64,000 bases of DNA from Melitaea cinxia (GCF_905220565.1 NC_059419.1:3472001-3536000); one strand, 5' to 3'; positions 34,277 through 46,493 are shown, numbered from the stretch's first letter. Notes: generated from the sequence alone by a model not told the origin. Numbers and translations are program-made.

Positions 34277-35440
34277 AATGTATAAATAAGTAAATACAGT
34301 AGTAATAACTGTCACGTTATTTTGCTGCTTTATTTTGTATTATTTTTCTTTCGTACTTTACAAGTCTAATATTTGTTAATTTGATGTACAATTGGACACG
34401 TTACTAAGAACCTGATTTGCACTTCGAATACAGAAACATTAAATTAATATGTGTAATATTATAAAGAACATCTCACCTACATTTATAATAAATATTACGA
34501 CATAGAAAATCATCAAAAGAATTCAAACACCAAACTAAACTAAAACCCAATCAATCAAAATATGAAGTTCCGAAATGACTTCAATATCCAACCGATAACA
34601 CGACCTCAAAACGGGTTTATAAAGGAGAGATTTAAAAACACCATTCACTCGAAACTGTCTCGAAACTCGATGATTGGAAAACTTTCAATAAGACACTGCT
34701 GAATTGATTAACGTCCATGAAAATTCAATTTCGACACATAACTATTATTTCTGAATGATCTGAATTAATTTCATTCACATAGGTTAAGGAAAACCATTGA
34801 GTTTTTTTTCTAAATTTGTTTAATTGATTGATTCGTCCTGTCACATCCCACAGCTGAGCATAGACTGCTTTTTTCGTGTAGGAGTTTTTTGGGTCGAATT
34901 TTTGGCCCAAATTAAGTTATTCTTTTTGGTTTCGATGATGGATCGAATATCCAGGTCATAACTTGTCTCATAAGGTTTTACTTCTGGACAGAGGATTCAA
35001 CTAAAAAATCTATAAATACCTATGTAATCTATACATATGTAGAATGAGAATTTCTTTCTTTCAAAATGAAATTTATCATATGAGATATCAGTTGTGTCAA
35101 TCCAGTATAAATTCACATATAAACCTTATCACTTCGATTCAATTCTTAAATATGACGGAATATTTAGTTAACATATAAAAGCATTCAATGGCGCCTTCAT
35201 TTTTGGCTCACATTACAAACATCATTATTTTACTGAGAAAACTTATTATTAATGTGATATAATATTACCCGTAAAGTCGAGAGATTGATTAAATTGTTTC
35301 TATACTTTCAGAGAATTTTGATTACAAATTTGGTTCAGTTGATTTACAGGTTGGGATATATACAAGTATTTTAAGTCGTGGATTTATTTCGTACAGATAT
35401 TAATAGATAGATATAGATAGAGATAGATACCTACTCAATA
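34277..35440. other. AT-rich stretch, nothing firm
   Basis: A GATA/AGATA microsatellite lies at 35401-35429. No gene or repeat family is supported in the rest. Confidence 0.4.
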
Positions 35441-35450
35441 AACATTGAGT

Positions 35451-35451
35451 T

Positions 35452-35505
<54 letters not shown>

Positions 35506-35615
35506 GTTTCAGCCTATTACAGTCCACTGCTGGACATAGGCCTCCACAAGTTCGCGCCAAAAATGGCGTGAACTTATGTGTGTTGCCCATAGTCACCACG
35601 CTGGGCAGGCGGCTG
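35451..35615 (-). mobile_element. R-short, 5'-truncated, with an (ATC)18 tail
   Basis: The plus strand shows an ATC run (35452-35505) and then 'agcctattacagtccactgctggacataggcctcc', the RTE tail in reverse, followed by 'gcccatagtcaccacgctgggcaggcgg'. The TSD AACATTGAGT is exact at 35441-35450 and 35616-35625. The tail length (54 bases) and clean TSD imply a fairly recent insertion. The polyhistidine frame it creates is an artefact. Confidence 0.92.
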
Positions 35616-35625
35616 AACATTGAGT

Positions 35626-36436
35626 AGGTATGCTCTAACAATAGAAAGGATGCTTCAATTCTCAGTTGTCCTTATTAGAAAAAGTTATAAAAATCATCAT
35701 ATCATATCGTCATCGTTACCGTAGGAGTTTGTCAAATTAACTGTGCTATGACATACACGTTTTTTACTTAATTACCTACTAAATTTATATCAATATTATA
35801 CTGTATAGTATAATTTAATATTAAACCGTATGTTTCATATATAGTTTTTTTTTCTAATTTATAGGTATATAAATTTAGCAATAATGACACTTGCACATTT
35901 TTTTCGTTATAATTTTTAGTGTGCCAAAAGTCCATAAGTTACTTTGTATATTTATATTACAACAAACAAGAAACATACTACCTCTAGAAACCTCTCCATG
36001 CCTCCAAGAGGCAATAACAATCTATTAATGTCCCCGAACCGCAGACTGTCACATGGTTTTGACATCGAACGCAAGACAGTGATGAGAAATACCATCATAT
36101 TCATGTCAATGCGTAGTAATTAAAATTTTCAATTAATACCGAACGTTAGGGTCGATATAGATTTTAGACGGACAAAGGTCGCACGATTAAACCGAGTTAT
36201 TTCATTAACTGTCGATCTTCGGAATTTTGTAGGAATCCTCTCGGACCCGCGATTTTCGCGCGTAAAAATATTTCGGGTAAAACCTTCGTTACGTGCAAAG
36301 TTATCTTAAATTTTTATGTAAAACATTTGTGAGGTTGTTTTAGTGAAAGAATTTATCGAATTAGAAGAAGAAATGTAAAAAGTTACTATTTAGAATAAAC
36401 ATGAAATTTACTTGAAAAAATTGTGTTTGTAAATTG

Positions 36437-36481
<45 letters not shown>

Positions 36482-38789
36482 AAAACGGATTTAAAATTCG
36501 AAAAGAAATATATATAAGCAAATATGGTACTCTGATAAACACACTCTTGCCCCATGAAGTCATGGCAGAAAACATAAGTATTTATATTGTATCTATTCCT
36601 GATGGGATTCGAACACAGTCTCACCTTTTATGAATCTTTCATCGCCAGAAATCAATAAAATACTAACTTTATTTCGTCTTTTATAGATTCTTTACAAGTA
36701 GTAAAGAAAATAATCTACGGTAAAAATAATAATCACAAACCGTTCTGACCTATTATTAATTTGTATTATTTATATTACTAATATATAGTTAAAATCTTAA
36801 ATGGTTTGAAACAAATTTGTAAAATACCGTTAATTTTATCATATCATTTAAACTACACGTGTTTTGGATTATGATTGTAAATTATACAATGAATACTGGA
36901 CTCATATATTTTAATCGATTTCGAAATAAAGGAGCTTAATCGTATATGTTCATCGGTATTTTTTGTTTATATGCTAATATTTTCGGCATTTTTTAACCAG
37001 TTAAAAATATCGTTGTATGTAAATAAAAAAGTTCCAGAAGTTCTACTACTTCTAGTTCAATTAAAGCGGGTTATGATAATGGTGTTTTTGGGAAATCAAT
37101 GGGAAATTTCCCAAACATCAAGGCTACCGAGGTAATCACTAAAGTTGCCTTGGTAGACAATGCAGCAGAGCATTATGGCTGAATTTTGCAAACACTGGTA
37201 AACAGCAAAAAATTAAATAAAAATCAATGATGAAATATTAATTTAAACGTGTATGACCACAAAATAATATATGTAAGTAACAAAAAAAAGTTATACTACG
37301 AAAAAGGTCTGTTTCTAAAGTCGAGTGTTTAAAAATCTTTTTTTATCAAATAAGTCCGCATTCTCGGTTCTGACATTGGAGAGATTGTTGCGGAAAAAAA
37401 TTGCGAAAAAACTGAACTAAGTAGCAAAAGCTATTTGCGGAATAAAGAAGCGACGTTAATAGAGAAACGACTTCCGGCGGATGCTTAAAGAAAAACAGTT
37501 TTAAAGGAATTTGTTTACCACAAAGATAAGATTAAGATTCTTCGAAAAGTTACTATTACGGACTCGCTTTAAAATTTCACCGGATTAATGCCGAGATAAT
37601 TAATTTGATTAGCGTTTTATATCATAACAAAATTACTAAGAAGGAAAATTACGGTCAATATTTTTTTAATGATAACTTCTTGATGAAAAATAATATTCCA
37701 GGAAGAAGGTAGTTTGTAACGAATTATTTAAAACCTAGAATAAATAAATATATTTTACCACAATCCCATAGTTCACATGTCCTAACATGATATAAAATGC
37801 AATTTTAAAAAAGTAGACTATCGTGCTTTTTCATAGTTTTTATCTACACGGAAATAATATAGTACTACTGACTTCTAAAATAAATACTTTTTTAATATCG
37901 GCCCAATTTGTAACTTTATTAAAACTGAAACGTTTATTAAATTTAATTTTAATGTACTTAATTGGATTTTAATAGGTTTAAAACGTTTGTATTTAATCGT
38001 AAAAGTCCGAATATTGGCAAAGCATAGGTTTAACTAAGAATTTTTGATGTGTGTCGACATGTACATTGGTAAATAATATATTGATTTGCTACGGGAAATG
38101 AGTTTACGCGCTTTTACTTTTAAAATTTGTCACAAGTTACAATTGTTATAAATGGTTAGTAAATGTACTTCCATTATTCCATATCAAAGTCTCAGTAATG
38201 AGTTTTGATTTTTAGACTTAAAGGTGCTAATTAATGCACTGCGGTGTGGCAAACGTCTTTGCGTAATAAAACTTAGGTATTCATGCTTTCCTTCGCTAAA
38301 GAAAAATACTATATTAAGAGTAGCGGAAAAGAAATAGGTTGAAACTTGACTGAATTACTACAACTTGTCACTATACAACCTTACCTATACATAACTTAAT
38401 ATCAAACTTTTACTTTTATTCAAACGGTACATCTTGATATCGGTTGTATGGTAAAAGCTTAAAATAGACAATGATATCACACCATTTCGAACTTAAACTA
38501 TAGAACGACGGTTAATTTAATAATAATAGTAATCATAATAATTTTATTTCAGACAAAATCCATACAATCAAACAGCAGTACACAAAAATAATTAGTAAAG
38601 AAACGGAGAAAAAATAGGAAAATAATAAAACATGGGATATTTATATCAAAATATATATACGATATTCATAACCGATTAAATAAAATTCATGTCAATAATT
38701 TAGTAATGCCAATAATAAGCAAAGTCAACCTATTAAATTAAATAATTAATTAAACAAAACAAAAAATAATTAATTTAAGACTCCGTTTT
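35626..38789. other. Long sparse stretch
   Basis: It holds a (TA)n tract at 36441-36478 and a CpG-richer block at 36040-36300 (including 'tcggacccgcgattttcgcgcg') that matches no repeat here and may be regulatory. The rest is AT-rich without recognised features; the minus frame at 36361-36624 reads through the TA tract and is not a gene. Confidence 0.4.
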
Positions 38790-38794
38790 TTATT

Positions 38795-39062
38795 TTTTAT
38801 TTTTTTACGAAAAGTTCAGCAAACAAGCGTAAGGCTTACCTGATGGTAATCGATGTAGTTTATACACCCTACCTAGACCTATTGTTGCCGACACTACCCA
38901 AACCCTCCAGGAGCTCTAGTCACCTTATTCACCACCGGAACACAACACTGCTTGATAGCAATATTATTTAGCTGTGATCGTTTCTAAGATTGGCTCGTAC
39001 TTACCCAGTAGGGTTCCTTCACATTTTCAGTAGAATATTTCATACTGTGGCCTACCTCAGTT
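38795..39062 (-). repeat. Rep-B, near full-length
   Basis: The plus strand gives a T-rich end, 'gcaaacaagcgtaaggcttacctgatgg', 'ccaggagctctagtcacc', 'ggaacacaacactgctt', 'attatttagctgtgatcg', 'acccagtagggtt' and 'cctacctcagttatg', the full Rep-B order reversed. Confidence 0.75.
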
Positions 39063-39539
39063 ATGACTTTTAATAATTTTAATTAATTTTATGAATATTA
39101 CTTCAATTTAAACATGGAAAATACTACATAATTCTAGTAAACTTCAAAAATAATTAACTTCGATCATCTCAATTTCGATAACTAACTTCTTGAAAAAATT
39201 ATTCATGTCCGATGATTTTATGACATCAAAGAGAGAACATTTTTTGTCGTTAGCAAAGTTTACAAAATTACGTTGTACAAGTTAGAAAATGTATTCTCCG
39301 TAATAAAACGACTTTCGAACTTTTTCCAACTTTAATTGTCTATTTTTCAACGTTACATCATCCGCGAAGATTACCTGAATACTTTTGAATGAAGGAGTTT
39401 GTGCACGTGCTTTAAAAAAAAATAGGAAATATTTATGTGCACAAAAAAACGATATATATCTCATTGCTGGGCCAAAGCCTACTCTTCTAAAATTTAGAAT
39501 AGTGTACAATATATAAGCTGATGAAAGTTTATTTGAAAA

Positions 39540-39715
39540 CTAGCTTTTCCCCGCGACTTCGCTCGCGTTTTTTTAAACAAAAAGTATCCTATGCTACTTC
39601 TAACACCTTCAAGAATTTGTGTACAAAGTTTCATGATGATCGATTAAGTGGCTTTCGCGTGAAAGCGTAACAAACAAACTTTCATTCACATTTATAATAT
39701 TATTAGGGATTAGGG
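39540..39715 (-). mobile_element. Helitron-like remnant
   Basis: The plus strand reads ACTAG (39539-39543), then 'cttttccccgcgacttcgctcgcg'. On minus this is a GC hairpin followed by CTAG|T. Inside are 'tgtgtacaaagtttcatgatgatcg' and 'aaagcgtaacaaacaaac', familiar from lepidopteran repeats. Confidence 0.6.
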
Positions 39716-39830
39716 ATAATGAAAGAGGTTGTGTGCTAAACATACTAACATTGCTATTGTAATAAATTACGATATCGCGATTGTAATGCTTCTGGTTCTC
39801 CTCATTATCTCCGTGTTCATAGTTGGTGGA

Positions 39831-40137
39831 TGCCGCGTTGGCGCAACGGTTACAGCCATGCATTGTACCTGTTGCGCTGGCGGTTTCGGGTTCGATCCCA
39901 GCACATGACAAACATTTGTATTGGCCATACAGTTGTTTGCCGTGGTCTGGGTGTTTGTGCAGTCCTTGTGGGTCTCCCCATCGTGCCTCGGAGAGCACAT
40001 TAAGCGTTCGGTCCCGGTTATCATGTACACCTGATAGCGATCGTTACTGATAGCGTATGGAATATATCCACCAACCCGCATTGGAGCAGCGTGGTGGATT
40101 AAGCTCTGATCAGTAGTAGGATATTACAGGCTGAAGT
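39831..40137 (+). mobile_element. SINE-1, head type 1, 3' deletion
   Basis: It is complete from 'gcgttggcgcaacggttacagcc' and 'ggtttcgggttcgatccc' through the body. The 'ccttctcctacatgg...cccagc' block (about 37 bases) is missing before 'agtaggatattacaggctgaagtg'. The Rep-B fragment at 40139 follows directly. Confidence 0.85.
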
Positions 40138-40138
40138 G

Positions 40139-40197
40139 AATACTTCTGGTATTGCAAGCGTTCACAGGCTTCAAAAATCGCTTACCATCAGGCAAAA
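40139..40197 (+). repeat. Rep-B, 3' fragment
   Basis: 'atacttctggtattgcaagcgttcacaggct' and 'cgcttaccatcaggc' match the Rep-B 3' third. Its junction with the SINE is abrupt. Confidence 0.55.
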
Positions 40198-40550
40198 ATT
40201 TTACTTATTAATTAAAAAAATGTAAAAATACATAAATATATGTAGTATATATGTGCATGCCATTGTGAGAATATAACATACTTAAAACCTTTCTTCGCTT
40301 TACAAATTGTGTTACAACAAATAACCAAACCATAAAAGCTGAAGTTTTATCAAAAACACAATCTAATACGGATTCTAAATTTAACGAAAATAGAAGAAAA
40401 ACATGTTTTTCATACGAAACGTCTCGGTTTCGCACGAGCCATCACGATCCCACACTCGTTCCCGAATGTAACACTTTTTTTTTCATATTCCGAGTCTGTC
40501 CCTTGTGGCTCTAACCTTGACGTTTTTTTCATATATTACTTTTGTTTCAG

Positions 40551-40641
40551 GTGAGACCTGTTATATACTTCAGTTTATTATATAAGTGAAAATGCGGGCA
40601 CAAGGCGTTTGGATCTCCGCATTTTGTAATTCGAGACTATT
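40551..40641 (+). other. Candidate short exon with splice signals
   Basis: A long pyrimidine tract and acceptor (ttacttttgtttcag) end at 40550. 91 bases later the donor GTGAGT starts at 40642. All three frames entering from upstream hit stops, but an ATG at 40592 (context gaaaATGC) opens MRAQGVWISAFCNSRL plus two bases up to the donor, so it would fit a second exon with 5' UTR and start codon. Alternatively, CAG|GTGAGA at 40548-40556 could be a recursive splice point. No protein family is recognised. Confidence 0.3.
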
Positions 40642-41147
40642 GTGAGTACAAAAACATCTGAATGTTGATTTATTGAGTGATTTATACAACATTCTTTACT
40701 CAAGTATTACTCAAGTAAGGAATATTTAATATAAGGCTTATACTTCCTATAAAATATTGAAATCGTTGAGTCAATTATTTTACTATCTATTATTCACTTA
40801 ATATGTGTTATATTTACATTTGACTTTCGTACTTGTTACAGAACTATACAAAATATATTAACCAAATTACTAGGTCCATAATAACAAAAACGATACTCCC
40901 GTACAATACCTTCTATAGTGGCGAACTCCCCAAGGCGCTATTGTTCCTCTTAATAGTGTTTACACTTAGCCTTAGAACAAGGTAAGCTTTAGCAAGTAAA
41001 GTACCTATTGGGATTTAAAGAAATGTGCACTAAATTTAACAAAAAGTTTTAGTTTTAAATAAGGTTCATAATGTTACACATAAACTACTAGTAAAATTAT
41101 TACATAAGTTTTAAAACGTTATAAATAATTAGATTTCAAAGTTCTTC
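40642..41147. other. AT-rich stretch, nothing identified
   Basis: This is the 3' flank of the protease frame. No poly-A run or AATAAA signal on the minus strand close to the stop was found, which gives no direct support for a retrocopy tail. Confidence 0.4.
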
Positions 41148-42239
41148 TCATAAAGTTAAATTTCCTGGCCAAACTATATCTTCAATCCATCCAATATATT
41201 TCGAAACTCGTGTGTAAATACCTGGTGCCATTCTTCGTCCACAATCTCTTCCAAACGACGTCACTCCCACTATTCTGTGCAAAGGGAACGTATTAATACA
41301 ATCAACCCTATAATCCATCACTTGTAAGGGTCCCCCAGAATCACCTTGACAAGTATCTTTACCCCCGCGTTCATAATCGCCTGCGCAAAGTTGACTATCT
41401 ATTAAACCCTGGGCCAAAATTTTCCTTTTAATAAAATACCGCATAGATCTATTACAAACGTGATTTTCTATTATATCAACGTCAACCGTCATTAGTGTTT
41501 CACTTCCAGCGTTATCACTGGATTCTGTCTTACCAAAACCAATTATTGTTAGTGTATTATTATCAAATTTATCATTTAGATTTAAACAGCCTATTCTTAT
41601 ATCCCTACTGAGTATGAAGTCTGGTCTTACTTTCATCAAAGCAATATCGTTATATTTAGACGGCGGTTTATATTCAGGATGAGGGACTATCTGAACTATT
41701 TCTCTTTCCTGAGCTAATTCATCAACTTCGTCAAATTCAAATGTAGCAGTTCCGATTCTTATAATACTCGCTGGTCCATCAATAGGATCTTCACTGCAAT
41801 GAGCAGCTGTTAAAATCCACTTTTCACTTATCAAACTTCCACCACATTTCCATACAGGTTGTTGTTGGACGTCCTTTCGGTATCCAATTAAAGCCATGTG
41901 CGGGTACAGCAGTAAATCTATCGGCACTCTGACTCGTAGAGATGGATACAAAATGTTGTGACACTCCAGCATTGTTTGTGCATATTTCTTGCATGCATTA
42001 AAAGCCCTTTCGCCGATCGACGATGCCTTTAATGCCATTAACGATATAACTATAGTCCAACTTTTTGCATAAATGAACATTTCCCATAGAGTAATAAGTG
42101 GATTATGAATAATGTTTTTTTCTTTCGTTTCCTGACCGTCATCAGCGAACGCTAGCACCATCACTAATTCGTTTCGGTAACTTAATGGTACATGAAAATA
42201 AGCCGTAAAAGTAATCTCGGCGTTTCGAATCGATACCAC
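41148..42239 (-). CDS. Trypsin-like serine protease (S1), intronless, activation motif lost
   Basis: This chymotrypsin-fold (S1) serine protease resembles the secreted snake/venom-protease-like group of insects. The open frame has 363 codons counted from a GTG at 42239; the frame is closed by TAA at 42252-42254, and the first ATG is codon 27 (42159-42161), so the true start is unclear. Residues 1-70 look unrelated to the family; 78-95 (ERAFNACKKYAQTMLEC) resemble a pro-region. The protease core follows: KCGGSLIS 131-138, TAAHC with His147, NDIAL with Asp198, KDTCQGDSGGP with Ser301 and Asp295 in the S1 pocket (trypsin-like specificity), and the end APGIYTRVSKYIGWIEDIV. Core cysteines are present. 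Where R|IVGG should precede YPHMALIGY, the sequence is SLRVRVPIDLL, so normal zymogen activation seems impossible. No intron interrupts about 280 codons. It may be a retrocopy in early decay, or an unusual member. Confidence 0.75.
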   Translation of the reverse strand: MVSIRNAEITFTAYFHVPLSYRNELVMVLAFADDGQETKEKNIIHNPLITLWEMFIYAKSWTIVISLMALKASSIGERAFNACKKYAQTMLECHNILYPSLRVRVPIDLLLYPHMALIGYRKDVQQQPVWKCGGSLISEKWILTAAHCSEDPIDGPASIIRIGTATFEFDEVDELAQEREIVQIVPHPEYKPPSKYNDIALMKVRPDFILSRDIRIGCLNLNDKFDNNTLTIIGFGKTESSDNAGSETLMTVDVDIIENHVCNRSMRYFIKRKILAQGLIDSQLCAGDYERGGKDTCQGDSGGPLQVMDYRVDCINTFPLHRIVGVTSFGRDCGRRMAPGIYTRVSKYIGWIEDIVWPGNLTL

Positions 42240-42254
42240 GCCATGGTTACATTA

Positions 42255-42854
42255 ATGTATGATTGCATAACGCAACTACATGTTTTACTATTGTCCTTTA
42301 TTTTCTCCAATTAGGTCTTGATTTGTTTGTTTTTAATTGCCTTTTTCATTTATTTATTTTTGTGATTTTCAGTTTTTTTTTTACTTCTAGTCATTGTAAT
42401 TAATAATTTAATTTTCTATAATATTTTAAAAGGGATCAATAGTTATGGATCCAGAAGCAAATAGAAAGACTAAATATAGACAGGAGCAGGTTCTAATATG
42501 TCCTGGCATTACCGTTGTAGTAAATAAAAATGAGAATAGTTTCCAAAAATAAATTTGAAGCACGGATCTGATTTTCTCTATATGCTTTTGCTCAGCATTG
42601 GGACAATTCATGCTGTTTTTATTGATCTCAATTAGTAATTTTTTTGTAATTTATTATTCAATTACATTTAAAGGTTTTTTTATTGAGATTCATATTCAGT
42701 TAATTATACAATTGTTAAAAAAAGTATATATAAAAAAATCCAGGGACTAAACGTACAAAGCCATCTTACGATTTTGTTTGCAATTTCTTCAACACTTCAC
42801 CAATATCCAACAAATCTATATATAAACGACATTTGAATCGAGTTCGTACAAAGT
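42255..42854. other. AT-rich stretch, nothing identified
   Basis: The minus frame at 42426-42611 (61 codons) has no domain. No promoter elements for the protease were seen. Confidence 0.4.
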
Positions 42855-43032
42855 TTTAATAAGTTCTGAAACCTTGAAAGTTATTTAATGAATCTTTAGA
42901 ATCAATATCGAGATTTGGAATCGAAAAATCTTATTCAACCAAAATTTCTTGCGAGTATAAAACTAATATGGAATTTTATTTGCTGTTCTGTCAGCGTCTT
43001 AAAATTTGACCTGAAAATACTTTTACATTTAG

Positions 43033-43219
43033 GGTGGCTAGACGAGACGATCTCAGGGATACTTTTTGCATTTACGATACTATCTACTGGTCTGGAAAAT
43101 TTTATTTACTATCAAGATTTCAATCATTTGTTGAAGTACCTTTTAGTCCGCCGAAATATGATATTTCAAAATGGCGACCAATATTAAAAAAATCGTTGCG
43201 GAAAATGTTCCAATTTTGA
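43033..43219 (+). other. Candidate terminal exon, unknown protein
   Basis: An acceptor-like 'acttttacatttag' ends at 43032. From 43034 a frame reads ARRDDLRDTFCIYDTIYWSG to KYDISKWRPILKKSLRKMFQ and stops at 43217-43219. The frame is open back to a stop at 43007-43009. Composition (Trp, Arg, Lys, Asp, mixed codons) is more protein-like than neighbouring AT-rich frames. A second frame (42915-43187) overlaps it with a Leu/Ile/Phe-rich product. No family was recognised. Confidence 0.2.
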
Positions 43220-44880
43220 AATCCCGAAATGTTTAAAGATCGTTGTCGCACTAGACATTACGTACACATGAAGTGCGAGGTTTCAAATAAAGAGTTCAAA
43301 TCTAGAATAGAAATGTGCACTCAGTGTTTGAATGCTGTCCGTATTATCTGGAATTAGGATATTTTACAATATTTACGTAATATTGTTTATTTTGATGAAA
43401 TAAGAACTGCCGTTTTTGGTCATTTTAGCTTTTTAATAATATAATGTTAAACCTTTTTTTATAATAAAAATACGTTTTGCACATAATTAAATCCAAGCGT
43501 CTATACAAATTTTGTTATGTTGGTAAGAAAAAGGATAATTGAAATTAAAGTTCTCTTATGGTTAATACAGATAAGGGGTTTTCCACTTAATGTCAATAAT
43601 TGTCTTTCAGTTGCACTTTACATTATTGATTTGTACTTTAATTAATTCATTAATTTAGTTGATTATATGCTAAATTAAATATAATATTGCTTCGGTGCTC
43701 CAAGAAGTTCTATTTGTTTCTTAAACTTGACACACATTTACGTAAAGGAGAGGGGGACTTTTGGGCCAAAATGTAATGAGTAGAGATATTGTTTAAAAAA
43801 TTGGTCATATTTTTTTATTTTAAAATATAAAATATCAGCTCAATTCTGAATCTAGAAGCGGAGAAAATTGAGAAAGATAGTTTTCATCAAATTATTTGGG
43901 TATCGATTCAACTGTAATCGATAACAGAATTCAAAAAGAAAATGTTTGCACTAGTTAATTAACTCAAGATATTTAGACGCACAATTAAAGCTGTAAACAA
44001 TAAAGAACATTTAAATAAAGTTACATTAATATCGAAAATATCAATTAATATCTAATAAACCAAAATGATTATCGATTTCGTATCGATTTAAAATAAATCA
44101 TATTTTTAATGACAGCTTTGACAGCTGACTAACAGTAATACTGTGTCCTAATAACTCCACTCTCTTCATTTCATTAAATATATGTAGGTATTAACCGAGA
44201 AACAAAAAAGTGATTTTTTTTTGTTTTGTACCTACGTATGCTCTTTACAGGCAAAGTAAAGATGCATTAAATTAAAACGAACAAATTTTGATTATTTTAT
44301 TACCACGAAATATATCCACAAATAAAAAACAATTCCTTAGACTTCTCAGTAACGAGTGTTATCATATTACCAGTTTGTGGGGTTTTAAATTAAATTAATA
44401 ACTAAACGTATGTATGTTGTATGTCTGTGTGTTATGTATAATAGTAACGAGACACCGTTTATTATGTTCGAATTTAATTAATATCTCCAGTAGCAATAGC
44501 CGTGACTAAGAAACAATAGAAGGCATTTTATACGATGCGAAATTACGAAACGATATTTTTTATTATTAACGATAATTTTGTTTATAAAATCGTATGACGA
44601 TTATTTTAATCAAATGAAAGCAAAAAAATATATTCAAGCAGACTTTAAAATCACTTTTGTCACTGCACAGCATGCATATATCTTCGAACAATTAATAAAG
44701 GCTAATATAAAGCTATTAGGTACCGATTCGTAACGTATATTCTGCTTAGGATAATCGATAAAAAAAACTCACTAAAGTTTTTCCTAAAAGCCAGCGCTAT
44801 TGGAACTGCCAAATGGTATTATTGTTTTTTTTTTTTTTTTTTTTTTTCATTAGTAATTTTCTTACTTTTGAATGTTTTTT
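43220..44880. other. AT-rich stretch
   Basis: It ends with a run of about 23 T at 44825-44847. No gene or recognised repeat is supported elsewhere. Confidence 0.4.
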
Positions 44881-44889
44881 TATATTTCG

Positions 44890-45073
44890 TAGTTATAATA
44901 AAAATGAATGTTGCTAAGCGCATAACTCGACAATGGCTCGACCACTTCGGCTATTTACTTTTTTGTATGTTCCTTAAGGCCCACGGAAGGTTTTAATAGT
45001 TAAAAAAATTAAAAAATAATTAACTACACTAATAATTTACTTTTGACAGAACGAAGTTTGTCCGGGCAGCTAG
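44890..45073 (+). mobile_element. Helitron-like remnant
   Basis: 'atgttgctaagcgcataactcgacaatggctcgacc' and the 3' end 'cagaacgaagtttgtccgggcag' followed by CTAG|T (45070-45074) match a lepidopteran repeat type I recognise. The 5' limit is approximate. Confidence 0.6.
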
Positions 45074-45394
45074 TATTACAATAAATACGGAAAATTACTT
45101 TGTTAATTTATATTAAAAATCGTATAGTGTAAAGCACACAAACATAACACGTTCTTTCTAATGTTTTAAGCAAGCATCTTCGAACCTATCGTGGAAATGT
45201 TTGTCAGAATATTCGTTCATTACACCTTACATTGTAATTAGTTACTTTACAAAGGATTCCACTATATATTTGGATCTTATTTATTGTTTATAGACGTAAA
45301 TATAAGATGCCTACTAATTTAAGATGATAGGTGCAATGACCTCATCACTAGCTATTGCTACAAATATTTGTAGTAAATAAATATCTTCTATTGT

Positions 45395-45645
45395 ATAACA
45401 CTTGGCGTGCTACGGCGGCTGGGGGTCGACTTTGGACTAGTTGTGAACTACTTGAAGGGTTGAATAAATAAAACCACGACAGTATTCTGATCTACGTATC
45501 GACCACCGACACCGACTTCCGATAGCTCGATCGTTCGTTTATTTAAATTACTAATCTTACATACTATACCACGTAAATAAAGTTTTAGCGCGATCTATTT
45601 TGATCCGCACGCCATCTGTCGAGCGCTTGACTAATTTAACATACA
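45395..45645. other. GC-rich island, unassigned (solo-LTR-like?)
   Basis: 'cttggcgtgctacggcggctgggggtcgac', an AATAAA at 45463-45468, and 'ccaccgacaccgacttccgatagctcgatcg' give an LTR-like layout. I could not fix TG...CA ends or a TSD. It is unassigned. Confidence 0.25.
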
Positions 45646-45779
45646 ACGATATTTAACTATACACAATATTGGTAAACGTTCTAAACATCTATATTCGGTC
45701 GTATATTCCTAAGATAAGCTATCTTAATGTTTGTATTATAGGTAACATCCAACTGATATATCTAAATTGTTTTGATAAC

Positions 45780-45905
45780 TACCCATACAACTGATACATA
45801 CATAAATAAATACGTTTATAGACCCAGACTCGGGGTAGGAATCGAAACCACAACCTCAGGAGCAGAAAGCGGGGTTACTACAAACTGCGTCAAGGGGCTA
45901 GTCAA
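45780..45905 (-). mobile_element. SINE-2 copy
   Basis: On the minus strand: 'gacgcagtttgtagtaacc', 'gctttctgctcctgaggttgtggtttcgattcc', 'accccgagtctgggtc'. It is the same order as the 2779 copy. Beyond 45905 'gcctgtcgtggtctggacgcttgt' resembles a SINE-1 body scrap. Confidence 0.6.
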
Positions 45906-46079
45906 AATTATTGAACATACAATGCCTGTCGTGGTCTGGACGCTTGTATTTATTGTGTATGTTTCCTATCCCTTGGCACATGTTACTAATCCTAGTACTC
46001 TACTATCCTAATGCTAGAAGCTTATAAGTGTGAGGCGTTTATTTAGCACTGGCTGTACTCCGCCTATTCATTCGCATTA

Positions 46080-46240
46080 ATTTGTGAAACAACGTACTAA
46101 AATTTTATATAGCCTATCGCCTCCCTTGGTAAATGGATAATCTAATACAAAAATAAATTTTCGATTCGAACCAGTAGTTGCTGTGTTTAGTGCGCTTAAT
46201 CAAACGAACAAACTCTTCAACTTCGTATTATTAGTATAGA
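46080..46240 (-). repeat. Rep-D copy
   Basis: On the plus strand: 'tatagcctatcgcctccc', 'aatggataatctaatac', 'cgattcgaaccagtagttgctgtg', 'caaacgaacaaactcttcaac', 'tattattagtatag', the reverse of the 29399 copy. Confidence 0.65.
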
Positions 46241-46493
46241 TGTGTTTACGAAAGGTCTCCTTGAAAGCCAGACCAAATTTTCGGCTGTTATTGTATATTA
46301 CGTGTTTATATGTACGTATAAGAATAATTTATATAATATTTTCAACACAAATAACAAAATGACGTCAATTTCATGCTATTATTTTATAACAGAATATAGA
46401 TATATATATGTATACAAGTGTACCAGAAAGAAAACTAAGCATTAACTAGTATTGTTAAAAAATAATAAATAAATATAATGTGGAGCTAGACGG

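Noticed and set aside
35445..35627. Open frame with a long polyhistidine run
   Set aside because: It is the (ATC)18 tail and reversed body of an R-short element, not a gene.
39609..40081. Minus frames of 129 and 104 codons
   Set aside because: They are translations of SINE-1 on the wrong strand; similar frames appear at every SINE-1 copy.
45395..45645. Solo LTR
   Set aside because: AATAAA and GC layout are suggestive, but no paired TG/CA ends or TSD could be fixed.
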